Position numbers and translations under genes: made by a program | Notes under the pieces: model-generated | What the model was told of the DNA's origin: nothing | What the model saw: only the letters and a program-made list of their open reading frames with translations | The model's database searches: none | Source: Lacihabitans sp. LS3-19 | Lineage (GTDB): Bacteria; Bacteroidota; Bacteroidia; Cytophagales; Spirosomataceae | Direction: 5' to 3' | Assembly (NCBI RefSeq): GCF_024343575.1 | Contig: NZ_RJUA01000121.1 | Span: 1-64,000, forward strand | DNA: 64,000 nt | Shown here: positions 33,367 to 42,135 of the stretch, one piece after another | Layout: the number at the start of each line of letters is the position of its first letter | Numbering within the stretch: position 1 is the first letter of the stretch

Positions 33367-34812
33367 ATGAGCAAAGACATGGATTTGTTGGAGGAATTAA
33401 CCACCTCCGACTATAAATATGGGTTTTATACAGACATTGAAGCAGACGAAGCTCCTCCAGGCTTAAGTGAGGACATCGTAAGATTTATTTCTGCAAAAAA
33501 GAAAGAACCGCAATGGATGCTTGATTTGAGATTAGCGGCATACCAGGAATGGTTAAAAATGATAGAACCTACTTGGGCCAATGTGCATTATATAAAACCT
33601 GATTTTCAGGCGATTAAATACTATTCTGCCCCAAAGCAAAAAGTTACTATCAATAGCTTGGATGAAGTTGACCCTGAATTGAGAAAGACTTTCGAGAGAT
33701 TGGGGATTTCTCTAAAAGAACAAGAAAGACTAACTGGTGTGGCTGTTGATGCGGTTATAGACTCTGTGTCTGTTGCGACTACTTTTAGGGCTAAATTGGG
33801 CGAAATGGGTATCATTTTCTGTTCAATTTCAGAAGCCATTCATGATCATCCTGATTTGATTAAGAAGTATTTGGGTTCAGTTGTTCCTGTTAAAGATAAT
33901 TTTTATTCTGCATTAAACGCAGCCGTTTTTTCTGACGGTTCGTTTTGTTATATCCCAAAAGGCGTTCGTTGTCCAATGGAGCTTTCCACTTACTTCCGTA
34001 TAAACGCTGCAGGAACAGGTCAGTTTGAGCGTACGCTTATTGTGGCTGACGAAGGTTCTTATGTTAGTTATTTGGAAGGTTGCACCGCACCGAGTAGAGA
34101 CGAAAATCAATTGCACGCTGCTGTAGTTGAGATTTTCTGTCATGAAAATGCCGAAGTTAAGTATTCAACTGTACAAAACTGGTATCCAGGCGATAAAGAA
34201 GGTAAAGGTGGTGTTTATAATTTTGTTACAAAAAGAGGAATCTGTTTTGGAGATAATTCAAAAATATCTTGGACACAAGTAGAAACAGGCTCTGCAGTTA
34301 CTTGGAAATACCCTTCAGTTATTCTAAAAGGGGATAATTCGATAGGTGAGTTTTATTCAGTAGCCGTAACGAACAACTACCAACAAGCTGATACAGGTAC
34401 CAAAATGATACATTTGGGTAAAAACACCAAAAGTAGAATTGTGTCTAAAGGTATTTCGGCTGGAAGAAGTCAAAACTCTTACAGAGGCCTTGTAGAAATA
34501 TCGAAACGAGCTACAAATGCTAGAAATCACTCCCAGTGCGACTCTATGCTTCTGGGCGATAGATGCGGAGCTCATACTTTCCCATATATTGAGTGTAATA
34601 ACTCTACTGCTACAGTAGAGCACGAAGCCACGACCTCAAAAATCGGAGAAGATCAGTTGTTTTATTGTAATCAACGCGGTATCGACTCAGAAACTGCTGT
34701 TGCTTTGATTATCAATGGTTATGCTAAAGAAGTTTTAAATCAACTACCAATGGAGTTTGCCGTGGAGGCACAAAAGCTTTTGGCGATTTCGCTCGAGGGT
34801 TCTGTTGGTTGA
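33367..34812 (+). CDS. sufB: Fe-S cluster assembly scaffold protein SufB
   Basis: The 481 residues have the usual SufB length. SufB forms the scaffold with SufC and SufD on which Fe-S clusters are built from SufS-derived sulfur. Typical segments: FHSA-type [76 protein letters not shown] and [14 protein letters not shown] terminator follows directly, and sufC, sufD and sufS are not in the window, so the gene is a single transcription unit here, which is unusual for the suf system. Confidence 0.95.
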   Translation: MSKDMDLLEELTTSDYKYGFYTDIEADEAPPGLSEDIVRFISAKKKEPQWMLDLRLAAYQEWLKMIEPTWANVHYIKPDFQAIKYYSAPKQKVTINSLDEVDPELRKTFERLGISLKEQERLTGVAVDAVIDSVSVATTFRAKLGEMGIIFCSISEAIHDHPDLIKKYLGSVVPVKDNFYSALNAAVFSDGSFCYIPKGVRCPMELSTYFRINAAGTGQFERTLIVADEGSYVSYLEGCTAPSRDENQLHAAVVEIFCHENAEVKYSTVQNWYPGDKEGKGGVYNFVTKRGICFGDNSKISWTQVETGSAVTWKYPSVILKGDNSIGEFYSVAVTNNYQQADTGTKMIHLGKNTKSRIVSKGISAGRSQNSYRGLVEISKRATNARNHSQCDSMLLGDRCGAHTFPYIECNNSTATVEHEATTSKIGEDQLFYCNQRGIDSETAVALIINGYAKEVLNQLPMEFAVEAQKLLAISLEGSVG

Positions 34813-34835
34813 TATTATTAATATATTTATTCAAG

Positions 34836-34860
34836 AAAGCTGCCTTTTGGCAGCTTTTTT
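34836..34860 (+). terminator. Terminator after sufB
   Basis: AAAGCTGCC / GGCAGCTTT is a 9-bp perfect stem with a TTTT loop and a T-run. It lies between the sufB stop and the DUF5694 gene. Confidence 0.92.
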
Positions 34861-34874
34861 GTTTTACAGCAAAT

Positions 34875-35741
34875 ATGAAAAAGCTATTGAGTGTTTTGTT
34901 TTGGTGGTTTTTATTTGGTTCAGCTTTTGCACAAGAGCAAGCCAAAATAAAAATCGCCATTATGGGCACCTTTCATTTTGGCGAATCATCTGATTATATA
35001 AGTTTGTCTCATCCGGATTTGCTAACTAGAAAAGGGCAAAGAGAAATTGATCATTTGGTGAAAAAATTAGCCAAGTTTTATCCAAATAAGATTTTTGTGG
35101 AAAATACGCCTGATACACAAAGTTTTTGGGACAATGTGTATGCTGATTTTAAAAATGGCAAAGAACCGCAAAGCTCTGAAATATTAAATAATGAGGTTTT
35201 TCAAATCGGAATTAAACTGGCAAATGAGATAAATGACCCTTTTGGGGTAATTTGTGTCAACTACCTTCAGCCTGAGCAAAGTGGAGGTTTGAAAACTTCG
35301 AAAAGCCCACTAGATACTTTATATACTTTGTATTCTAGTATGTTGCAGCGGCAAAAGCCAGACCTTGGGCAGTTTTTTGTTCAAAATCCATTGGTCAAGC
35401 AATCACTTGATAATTTTGTAAAAGACAATAAAGAATGGTCAAAGCATTCGCTTGAAAAGCACATCTTGGAATTGAATAGTGTTGAGTCTTTAAATACGCT
35501 TCATTATCTAAATATTACCTCTTGGATGGACCAAAATCCGAATGGGGTAGGAGCTGAGCTTACTTCAAAGGAATATTTTAGAAATGCTAAAATCCTACAA
35601 AATATTCTACATAAAATAAATCCTTATGATAAGCATATTTTGATAATAATCGGTGCAGCACATGTAAAGCCACTTCAAGATATGATTTCAGCACACCCAT
35701 TATTAGAAATTGTAAAAATAGAAGACTTGTTGAAAAAATAG
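34875..35741 (+). CDS. Exported DUF5694-family protein
   Basis: The 288 residues start with a signal peptide (MKKLLSVLFWWFLFGSAFA) at the ATG 34875; an in-frame ATG at 34809 lies within the sufB stop and terminator, so it was rejected. IMGTFHFGESSDYISLSHPD, IFVENTPDTQSFWDNV and ILIIIGAAHVKPLQDMI match the DUF5694 pattern (related to TraB/GumN-like folds). The His in GTFHF, Glu in VENT and His in GAAHVKPL could form a metal or catalytic site. The function is unknown. It is preceded by the sufB terminator. Confidence 0.85.
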   Translation: MKKLLSVLFWWFLFGSAFAQEQAKIKIAIMGTFHFGESSDYISLSHPDLLTRKGQREIDHLVKKLAKFYPNKIFVENTPDTQSFWDNVYADFKNGKEPQSSEILNNEVFQIGIKLANEINDPFGVICVNYLQPEQSGGLKTSKSPLDTLYTLYSSMLQRQKPDLGQFFVQNPLVKQSLDNFVKDNKEWSKHSLEKHILELNSVESLNTLHYLNITSWMDQNPNGVGAELTSKEYFRNAKILQNILHKINPYDKHILIIIGAAHVKPLQDMISAHPLLEIVKIEDLLKK

Positions 35742-35772
35742 ACAAAAAGTTTTTTATTTAAGACAAATGTCG

Positions 35773-35780
35773 TATATTTG
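35773..35780 (+). promoter_or_regulatory. -7 box (TATATTTG) of the Xre/RES toxin-antitoxin operon
   Basis: TATATTTG lies inside the sequence that would be codons 3-5 if the antitoxin started at the ATG 35767, arguing for the later ATG at 35800, about 20 bases downstream. Confidence 0.5.
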
Positions 35781-35799
35781 GTTTGAAAATATAAAATAT

Positions 35800-36231
35800 A
35801 TGAGTGTTTCAATATTAGAGGATGTATTTGTGGCTTATGGTGAGCCGGTTATTCCTAGTTCGGTTTTTGATATTATCAATACCGTAAGAGAAGGTTTAAA
35901 ATATACAATATTCCAAAAAATAGCCAAAAAGATGCCCTTCACAATGGTAGAATGGTCACAATATCTTCATATTTCTGATCGTACGATGTTGCGTTATAAA
36001 AACGACAATGCAGCTTTTGATGCTTTACAATCTGATAAGATTTTTCAGCTATCCTTACTTTATGATAAAGGCGTTGAAGTTTTTGGAGAGGGTGCTTTCT
36101 TTAATATTTGGTTAGATACCAATAATATAGCCTTAGGCGGTGCGAAGCCTAAAGAATTGTTAGATAATTCATTCGGCATTAATCTTCTAAATGATGAGCT
36201 GCTTAGGATAGAGCACGGTGTTTTAGCATGA
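35800..36231 (+). CDS. Antitoxin of RES-type TA system (Xre/MbcA/ParS type)
   Basis: The 143 residues contain an N-terminal helix-turn-helix-like part (KKMPFTMVEWSQYLHISDRT, MLRYK) and a C-terminal toxin-binding domain (FNIWLDTNNIALGGAKPKEL, LDNSFGINLLNDELLRIEHG), the pattern of the MbcA/ParS/Xre antitoxin family. It probably represses its own promoter and neutralises the downstream RES toxin. An upstream ATG at 35767 is in frame but overlaps the -7 box, so 35800 is preferred. The stop overlaps the toxin start by four bases (ATGA). Confidence 0.88.
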   Translation: MSVSILEDVFVAYGEPVIPSSVFDIINTVREGLKYTIFQKIAKKMPFTMVEWSQYLHISDRTMLRYKNDNAAFDALQSDKIFQLSLLYDKGVEVFGEGAFFNIWLDTNNIALGGAKPKELLDNSFGINLLNDELLRIEHGVLA

Positions 36232-36686
36232 TAGTATTCAGATTAAGCAAGTCGCGGTTTTCCAAAGATTTAAGTGGAAGAGGAGCTGAATTGGCTGGAG
36301 GTAGGTGGAATAGTAAAGGTCTACCAATGCTTTATACCTCCTCATCAAGAGCATTATGTACTGCTGAGATTGCAGTCCATAGTCCATTGGGTATTGTACC
36401 GATGGATTATGAAATTATAGAAATTGAAATTCCTGATAGTTCTATTCAAATTATTCAAGTAAATCAACTGCCAGGCAATTGGAAACAGTTCCCCCATCAG
36501 AATTTTACCAAAAAACTGGGTGATGAATTTCTGAAAAATAATGAATTTCTTGTATTAAAAGTGCCATCCGCAGTAGTTTCGGGAGATTTTAACTATTTAA
36601 TAAATCCATTTCATACTATTTTTTCGGAAATAAAAATTATTAAAATCGAACCTTTTGAGTTTGACAGAAGGCTTTTTGTTCGATAA
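36228..36686 (+). CDS. RES-domain toxin
   Basis: The 152 residues have the RES fold: FRLSKSRFSKDLSGRGA, GGRWNSKGLPMLYTSSSRAL with the conserved Arg and Tyr, Glu in CTAEIAVHSP, and the Ser in VPSAVVSGDFNYLINP. RES toxins are thought to degrade NAD+ or transfer ADP-ribose, stopping growth until neutralised. The four-base overlap with the Xre-type antitoxin gives the standard module. All recognisable active-site positions are kept, so it looks intact. Confidence 0.9.
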   Translation: MIVFRLSKSRFSKDLSGRGAELAGGRWNSKGLPMLYTSSSRALCTAEIAVHSPLGIVPMDYEIIEIEIPDSSIQIIQVNQLPGNWKQFPHQNFTKKLGDEFLKNNEFLVLKVPSAVVSGDFNYLINPFHTIFSEIKIIKIEPFEFDRRLFVR

Positions 36687-36734
36687 AGTTTAGCTTTTAC
36701 AAATCTAAATTGTTGACATTTTTTACTTCATTGC

Positions 36735-37490
36735 TCAATGAACATAGCTTCCTGCATTAAAATCTATTGTGCTTCCTGTAGCGTGATCCATCAAACCAGA
36801 TGCTATTAATGTAACCGTAGAGGCAATGTGCTCAGGTAGTGTGAGTTCGTTTAATGATAATTCTTTTAAAATACTTTCTTCGCCATGCGTGGCTATAAAA
36901 CTTTCTGCCATTGCTGTTTTAGTAAAGCCTGGGGCAATAATAAAAGACTTAATATTGTATTTTCCGAAAGATCTGGCAACGGTTCTGCCCAATGAAACCA
37001 AACCGCCTTTAGAGGCTGCATAAGCTAAATAATCTTCGGTTTCGCCTCGGAATGCCGCTCTGGAAGCAATATAAACCATAGTACCACTATTATTGCTTTT
37101 GAAATGTTGCAAACCAAGATGTGTCAAAATACCAACTGAATGAAGATTGATGTTCATGGTTTTATGCCAAATTTTCATCCAATTCTCATTGCTATCTTCT
37201 ACTATGTGTTCCTTAAATATCCCGGCATTGTGTACTATCATGTCAATTTTACCCATTTGATTTACTACCTCCTCAAAAAATCGCAAAACTTCTGTTTCTT
37301 GACTTAAGTCGGCTTGAAATATTTTTGAATTATTACCTTCTTTTAAAAGGTTAAGGGCACCTTTTTCTCCATGATTATAATGTATCGCAACTTCGGCACC
37401 TGCCTTTATTAAGCTTTCGGCAAGTGCATAGCCGATACCACTTGAAGCTCCTGTTACAATTATTTTTTTATCTCTTAAATCAATTTGCAT
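36735..37490 (-). CDS. Short-chain dehydrogenase/reductase
   Basis: The 251 residues belong to the classical SDR family: cofactor motif VTGASSGIGYALAESLIKAG, NAG in IVHNAGIF, catalytic Ser in MVYIASRAAF, Tyr-x3-Lys in YLAYAASKGG, and a C-terminal IDFNAGSYVH. NAD or NADP preference and the substrate cannot be read. It is convergent with the RES toxin and divergent from mtgA. Confidence 0.92.
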   Translation of the reverse strand: MQIDLRDKKIIVTGASSGIGYALAESLIKAGAEVAIHYNHGEKGALNLLKEGNNSKIFQADLSQETEVLRFFEEVVNQMGKIDMIVHNAGIFKEHIVEDSNENWMKIWHKTMNINLHSVGILTHLGLQHFKSNNSGTMVYIASRAAFRGETEDYLAYAASKGGLVSLGRTVARSFGKYNIKSFIIAPGFTKTAMAESFIATHGEESILKELSLNELTLPEHIASTVTLIASGLMDHATGSTIDFNAGSYVH

Positions 37491-37521
37491 ACTTTTGTGA
37501 AATTCTAATTAAAACCAATAG

Positions 37522-38280
37522 ATGGCTGCGAAAAATACTTTTCGAAAAACTCCTCCAAAAATACGTAAAAAGCCTTCGCTTTTAATAAAAATCAAAAGCC
37601 TTGTTTATAAAGTTATCTATTATTTTTTAATAATATCGGTAGGAAGCGTTATCCTTTTTAAGTTTATACCTATACCCTTCACCCTAACTATGGTGGATCA
37701 AAAATTTTCTTCATTGTTTAGTGGGGATGATTCCGAAATCCATTATTCTTGGCGTTCTTATGATAATATTTCAAAAGAAATGCCATTGGCGGTAGTTGCT
37801 GCAGAAGATCAGCTTTTTCCAGACCATTTTGGGTTTGATTTTAAATCTATGCAAAATGCTTACAAGAATAACCTAAAAGGCAAAAAAGTAAGAGGTGCAA
37901 GCACAATCAGCCAGCAGGTAGCTAAAAACGTGTTTCTATGGCAAGGGAGGTCATATATTAGAAAAGGTTTGGAGGTTTACTTTACTACCTTGATTGAGAT
38001 TATTTGGGGTAAGAGGAGAATATTGGAAGTTTATATTAATGTGGCTGAAATGGGTAAGAACACCTTTGGTGTAGAGGCAGCTTCTCAAAGATATTTTGGT
38101 GTATCTGCTAAAAATATAAATAGAAACCAAGCGGCAAAGCTAGCCGCTGTATTGCCAAGTCCCAGAAAATGGTCAGTCACAAAACCTGGACCGTATGTGT
38201 CGCGAAGAGTGCCAAAAATAATGGGTCAAATGAGAGCTTTGGGTGGAGTTTCATATATCAAAGACCTAAGGAAGTTTTAA
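37522..38280 (+). CDS. mtgA: Monofunctional biosynthetic peptidoglycan transglycosylase
   Basis: The 252 residues have one N-terminal membrane helix (VIYYFLIISVGSVILFKFIP) and a GT51 domain: VVAAEDQLFPDHFGFD with the catalytic Glu, RGASTISQQVAKNVFLWQGR, EVYFTTLIEIIWGKRRILEV, and YINVAEMGKNTFGVEAASQR. It polymerises lipid II into glycan strands at the inner membrane without a transpeptidase domain. Its last four bases overlap the convergent YjbR-like gene. Confidence 0.94.
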   Translation: MAAKNTFRKTPPKIRKKPSLLIKIKSLVYKVIYYFLIISVGSVILFKFIPIPFTLTMVDQKFSSLFSGDDSEIHYSWRSYDNISKEMPLAVVAAEDQLFPDHFGFDFKSMQNAYKNNLKGKKVRGASTISQQVAKNVFLWQGRSYIRKGLEVYFTTLIEIIWGKRRILEVYINVAEMGKNTFGVEAASQRYFGVSAKNINRNQAAKLAAVLPSPRKWSVTKPGPYVSRRVPKIMGQMRALGGVSYIKDLRKF

Positions 38281-38624
38281 AGGTCTTCAGAAATCACCAA
38301 TTCTGCTAAGTTTTTCGGAGCTACAGAGCAGTATGCAGCCTTTAGCAATCCTTCTATTATTTCTTGCGAAAGGTCTAAATAGTGAAGGTGTGTCCAACCC
38401 ATTTTACCCCATTTGTTGGGTACGGAAAATATGGAATCAGGATTTATTTTCGAAAAAATACCTTGTTCTTCAGGGGAGAATTTAAGCGTCGCTCGGTTTT
38501 CTTTTTCGTTTATGGTAGCAAAAATTTTCTTTTTAATTCTGAACGAAGATTTATCAAAATGTGGAGCTTCCTCTGCCTGCGGAAGAGCCATGGCTAGCTT
38601 ACGAAAATCTGATATACTTGTCAT
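38277..38624 (-). CDS. MmcQ/YjbR-family small protein
   Basis: The 115 residues match the MmcQ/YjbR pattern: LAMALPQAEEAPHFDKSSFR, KKIFATINEKENRATLKFS, WGKMGWTHLHYLDLS and a final helix ending in LAELVISEDL. The family has a CyaY-like fold and is proposed to bind DNA; its function is unsettled. It is tail-to-tail with mtgA by four bases. Confidence 0.88.
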   Translation of the reverse strand: MTSISDFRKLAMALPQAEEAPHFDKSSFRIKKKIFATINEKENRATLKFSPEEQGIFSKINPDSIFSVPNKWGKMGWTHLHYLDLSQEIIEGLLKAAYCSVAPKNLAELVISEDL

Positions 38625-38638
38625 TGTTAAAAAAAATT

Positions 38639-38667
38639 GAGTGTATCAATTTTGCTTTGATACACTC
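38639..38667 (-). terminator. Terminator after the DUF4494 gene
   Basis: GAGTGTATCAA / TTGATACACTC is an 11-bp perfect stem with a 7-base loop; on the minus strand it runs into a T-tract. It separates the DUF4494 gene from the YjbR-like gene. Confidence 0.88.
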
Positions 38668-38676
38668 TTTATAATA

Positions 38677-39186
38677 TTATTCTTCAGTACTTTGACCTAT
38701 TTCTGCCATGACCTCACTTAAAGGTTTCAAGTTAGAAGGAATCGGTTTTTCCTCTGGTTCAGCCTCTTCATAAGGTATTACGTCCAATATTTTGGTAACA
38801 TTAATGTCAGATATTATATAATCTTGAACCGAACCTAGTTTTTCAATCATCAAACCATACACTTCCTTAATGTCTTGTGCATTTAATAAAAATACAAACG
38901 GCACTTTTTTCTCTTTTTGAGATTTTTCATCAAAAACTATGTACTGAGCTCTAGCTTTCCACCAAAGTTCGGCATTGTTTTCAATAAAAAACACTTCGTT
39001 AAATTTCATTTTTGTTAATCCAACCAACTGAAAATCTTGCAATTCGGCCGCACAATACGCATAAGCTCTCGCCTCTGCATCGGTATAGGAAACTGCATCA
39101 AATAAATATGCCTGATTGATGGTCTTGTTGCCACCTTTTTCGTCTTGTTGTATAAATCGTATTTTTGCTTGGTACCACGTAGCCAT
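38677..39186 (-). CDS. DUF4494-family protein
   Basis: The 169 residues match DUF4494, a family seen in Bacteroidota: ATWYQAKIRFIQQDEKGGNK, SYTDAEARAYAYCAAEL, FQLVGLTKMKFNEVFFIEN and WWKARAQYIVFDEKSQKEKK. The role is unknown; the pattern of strands and a tail rich in Glu/Pro (EEAEPEEKPIPSN) suggests a soluble cytoplasmic protein. It has its own terminator and stands alone. Confidence 0.85.
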   Translation of the reverse strand: MATWYQAKIRFIQQDEKGGNKTINQAYLFDAVSYTDAEARAYAYCAAELQDFQLVGLTKMKFNEVFFIENNAELWWKARAQYIVFDEKSQKEKKVPFVFLLNAQDIKEVYGLMIEKLGSVQDYIISDINVTKILDVIPYEEAEPEEKPIPSNLKPLSEVMAEIGQSTEE

Positions 39187-39289
39187 TCTGTATATCTATT
39201 TTCTAAATGTAAAAATTATTTTCTCTTTTAAAATCTTCTCCAAATCAACAATTATCAAAATTGCCAATTGATCATTAAAACCTTCCAAG

Positions 39290-39362
39290 CAACCACCAAA
39301 CCAATAAACTAATCAATCAATAACTAATCAACTATTCAACCAATCAACCAATAAACTAATAA
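39290..39362. repeat. Degenerate AACCAAT/ACTAATC-type low-complexity repeat
   Basis: The stretch contains two copies of ACCAATAAACTAAT (near 39300 and 39348) joined by ATCAATC and CAACCAATC-like units. It resembles a decayed relative of the 7-bp array at 21733. It sits between DUF4494 and the end of the ROK gene. Confidence 0.55.
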
Positions 39363-39369
39363 CAAATCC

Positions 39370-40275
39370 CTAAACCCTAACCAACTCTGCTGCTCCAAAT
39401 ACCCCAGCACTATCCCCAAGTTTTGGTTTTAAGAAAACCGTTTCTACTTTTCTGTCGTTGAAAATATAGTTTTCTATTTGTTTTACGCCTTCGGTGTACA
39501 ATAAATCAATATTGCTTACACCGCCTCCCAACACTATAACATCTGGGTCTAAGACATTGATGATAGAACTGATGGCTCTTGCAAAAGAGGTCATTAAATG
39601 GTCAATAGTCGCCGTAGCATGTGGGTCGGAATGATCCAAATGGCGTTGATATATTTCTTTCAGTCTAAGTTTTTGGCCTGAAAGGCCTTCGTAATACCGC
39701 TCTAAGGCTGGCCCGGCAAATACTTTTTCGTTGCAGCCACTTTTACCACAATAACATGCTTCTCCGTCAACGTCTAATACAATATGTCCCCATTCGCCAC
39801 CTATGCCATGTTTTCCGCCTATCACTTTGCCATTTACCACTACGCCACCGCCTACGCCTGTTCCCATTATTACACCAAATACAACCTCGGCATTGAGGTC
39901 TTTGGCTGCTCCCATGGTTGCTTCTGCTAAGGCAAAGCAGTTGGCATCGTTTGCCATTTCTATTTTTATTTTCAAAAGATCTTCGAGGTCTTTTTTCATA
40001 GGTTGGCCATTCATGCAAACTGTATTACAGTTTTTCATGGTTTGCAAACCTGGATCTAAAGTGCCAGGTGTGCTAAAGCCAATCGCTAAAGGTTGGAGGG
40101 AAGTTTCGGTTTTAACCGAATCAATCAGAAGGCCTATTTGTGATAAAATATGTTTATAGCCTTTATCTGCTTCTGTATCAATACGTTTTCGTATAAGTAT
40201 TTCGTCGTTTTCGGCATTGATTACTATGCATTCAATTTTGGTACCTCCCAAATCCACACCCCATATATATTCCAT
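39370..40275 (-). CDS. ROK-family sugar kinase
   Basis: The 301 residues start WGVDLGGTKIECIVIN (phosphate-1 motif) and contain GFSTPGTLDPGLQTMKN, ANDANCFALAEATMGA (catalytic Asp region), VIMGTGVGGGVVVNGKVIGG and the ROK zinc motif with GEWGHIVLDVDGEACYCGKS and GCNEKVFAG. This is the glucokinase/N-acetylhexosamine kinase type without a DNA-binding domain. Which sugar it phosphorylates is unclear. It is divergent from the ABC/GntR operon. Confidence 0.92.
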   Translation of the reverse strand: MEYIWGVDLGGTKIECIVINAENDEILIRKRIDTEADKGYKHILSQIGLLIDSVKTETSLQPLAIGFSTPGTLDPGLQTMKNCNTVCMNGQPMKKDLEDLLKIKIEMANDANCFALAEATMGAAKDLNAEVVFGVIMGTGVGGGVVVNGKVIGGKHGIGGEWGHIVLDVDGEACYCGKSGCNEKVFAGPALERYYEGLSGQKLRLKEIYQRHLDHSDPHATATIDHLMTSFARAISSIINVLDPDVIVLGGGVSNIDLLYTEGVKQIENYIFNDRKVETVFLKPKLGDSAGVFGAAELVRV

Positions 40276-40409
40276 AATTGTTCTGTCGTAAAATTTCAGC
40301 TAAATAAAGGTTTTTTGGGCAGAATAGAAAGGAAAACTTTGGTGAAAATGCCAATTGTTTGAAGAATTATGGACCATTAAATAGTTTTTAAAATATTTTT
40401 CAAAAAATA

Positions 40410-40441
40410 TTTGGAAATAAAAAAAATAGATTCCACATTTG
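40410..40441 (+). promoter_or_regulatory. Promoter of the ABC-GntR operon
   Basis: TTTG at 40410-40413 and CACATTTG at 40434-40441 are separated by 20 bases, as expected for a Bacteroidota -33/-7 pair (one mismatch to TAnnTTTG). The transcription start would fall within the operator just downstream. Confidence 0.55.
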
Positions 40442-40467
40442 TAGTGTACTATTAAACTAATACACTA
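40442..40467. promoter_or_regulatory. GntR (YtrA-type) operator: TAGTGTA-N12-TACACTA
   Basis: This is a perfect 7-bp inverted repeat separated by 12 bases, placed right after the -7 box and overlapping the A of the start codon of the ABC ATPase gene. The core AGTGTA...TACACT is like the operator I recall for the Bacillus subtilis YtrA regulator. Binding by the operon's own GntR protein would block initiation. Confidence 0.75.
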
Positions 40468-41297
40468 TGATTTCCATTCAAAATCTTTCTTTTAAGTACA
40501 ATAGAAAAAGAACTTTATTCGAAAACCTGAATCTGGAATTAGAATCGGGGAGTATATATGGGCTGCTGGGTAAAAATGGTGCAGGAAAATCAACCTTACT
40601 TTATAATATAACCGGCCTTGTGTTTCCACAAAAGGGTGAGATAAACGTTTTGGGTTTTAAGCCTCGGAATCGTAAACCTAGTTTTTTGTCTAATGTTTAT
40701 TTTTTGCCTGAAGAGTTTGCCCTTCCTTCTATTTCTATCTCGCAGTTTCTGAAACTAAACGCTCCTTTTTATCCAAATTTTAATTCAACAAAGTTTTATG
40801 AATTTCTAAATGAACTGGATGTGGAGGCTTCTTCAAAATTGAATGATATTTCGTTTGGACAACAAAAGAAAGTCATGATAGCCTTTGGCTTGGCATGCAA
40901 TACAAAACTTTTGATTATGGATGAACCTACCAATGGCTTGGATATACCTTCAAAGAGCAAGTTTAGGAAATTGGTGGCTGCGAATATCAGTGATGAAAAA
41001 TTGTTTATCATTTCTACACATCAAGTTCGGGATTTGGAAAGCCTTATAGATCAGGTTATTATAATGAATGAGAGCAATATGGTACTGAAAGCATCGATGG
41101 AAAAAATAGGGCAAAAGCTCAGTTTTAAAACTTTAGATGACCCACAGGAAGAAGTTCTGTATTCAGAAGAATCCATACTTGGAAAGGTTGGTGTGGTTCT
41201 AAATACTGAGGAGCAAGAGAGCAAAATAAACATGGAGCACCTTTTCGGTGCGGTTATGAATAAAGGAGGTTTGGTTAAAGAAATTTTTAGTAAATAA
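40467..41297 (+). CDS. ABC transporter ATP-binding protein
   Basis: The 276 residues have Walker A GLLGKNGAGKSTLLYN, a degenerate signature (DISFGQQKKVMIAFGLA in place of LSGGQ), Walker B KLLIMDEPTNGLDI and switch His in IISTHQVRD. It is the ATPase of an ABC-2-type exporter with the permease gene next. The C-terminal 70 residues are an accessory region typical of YtrB-like proteins. The start codon overlaps the operator, so it is directly controlled by the GntR gene two positions downstream. Confidence 0.93.
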   Translation: MISIQNLSFKYNRKRTLFENLNLELESGSIYGLLGKNGAGKSTLLYNITGLVFPQKGEINVLGFKPRNRKPSFLSNVYFLPEEFALPSISISQFLKLNAPFYPNFNSTKFYEFLNELDVEASSKLNDISFGQQKKVMIAFGLACNTKLLIMDEPTNGLDIPSKSKFRKLVAANISDEKLFIISTHQVRDLESLIDQVIIMNESNMVLKASMEKIGQKLSFKTLDDPQEEVLYSEESILGKVGVVLNTEEQESKINMEHLFGAVMNKGGLVKEIFSK

Positions 41298-41314
41298 TTA
41301 TAAATCAATTTATT

Positions 41315-42130
41315 ATGAATGATATTTTTAGTTTTCGGAGGTTTTGGTATTTGTTAAGAAAAGAATTTGTTGAAAAGAGAGTATTTCTTTTGGGGATAGT
41401 TGGTGTAACATTGATTATTTTTTTATTGGCCTATGTTTCTGCGGATGTCGATAATGAAATAATGCAATATCAACATATATGTCTATTTTTAGGAATTATT
41501 TTGGGACCCGCTATTTTGGTGAGTTATATGCTCGGAGGATTTTCTGGAAAGAGTAAATCTATTCAATATTTAACCCTCCCAAGTTCATTCTTTGAGAGGT
41601 GGTTTTTAATTTTCTTTATTACTTTCTTTTTGTACGTCCCTTTTGTTTTACTTTCCCTTAATTTTTTTGATTTTTATTTTGTTTCAGATTTGCGAGAACT
41701 TGCATTGAGAAAACAATTTTCTGCAGAGGTTATTGATAGTAAGTTTAAATTTATTGACTCAATTATTAATCTTAAAAATGGGGTTTTCAAAGGTTATCTT
41801 CTTGTTTTAATCATACTGACAGGGCTTTTTACTTTGGGTGGTTTATTTTTCAAAAAACTATCTTTCTATAAAACTGCTTTACTGATTTTTCTTGTTTTTG
41901 TATTTATTATTTACTTCCGGAATATTACTACAGCCTATATTTTAGGTGAAAAAATCAACTCCAATATTAATAATTTTGGAAATGTAACGGTTGTTTTGAA
42001 AAATGCAGAGAGAGTTTATGTATCGTCTTCAGAAAATATTTCATTCCTAATTAATAATTTCGTTAGGATTGTTTTGCCGCTCTCACTTTGGTTAATTGCT
42101 ATGTTAAGATTTAAAGAAAAAGAAATTTAA
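41315..42130 (+). CDS. ABC-2-type transporter membrane protein
   Basis: The 271-residue protein has about six hydrophobic helices (including GIVGVTLIIFLLAYVSADV, ICLFLGIILGPAILVSYMLG, WFLIFFITFFLYVPFVLLSL, LLIFLVFVFIIYFRNI, IVLPLSLWLIAMLRF). SGKSKSIQYLTLPSSFFERW is reminiscent of permeases in YtrC/D-like operons. It forms the membrane half of the exporter with the upstream ATPase; substrate unknown, although YtrA-type systems often respond to cell-wall antibiotics. Confidence 0.87.
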   Translation: MNDIFSFRRFWYLLRKEFVEKRVFLLGIVGVTLIIFLLAYVSADVDNEIMQYQHICLFLGIILGPAILVSYMLGGFSGKSKSIQYLTLPSSFFERWFLIFFITFFLYVPFVLLSLNFFDFYFVSDLRELALRKQFSAEVIDSKFKFIDSIINLKNGVFKGYLLVLIILTGLFTLGGLFFKKLSFYKTALLIFLVFVFIIYFRNITTAYILGEKINSNINNFGNVTVVLKNAERVYVSSSENISFLINNFVRIVLPLSLWLIAMLRFKEKEI

Positions 42131-42135
42131 TTCCT

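Noticed and set aside
34809-34874. Upstream start of the DUF5694 protein
   Set aside because: It would translate through the sufB terminator hairpin and place residues before a clear signal peptide.
39767-40159. Open frames in both strands within the ROK gene
   Set aside because: They are shadows in other frames of a conserved ROK kinase with all motifs intact.
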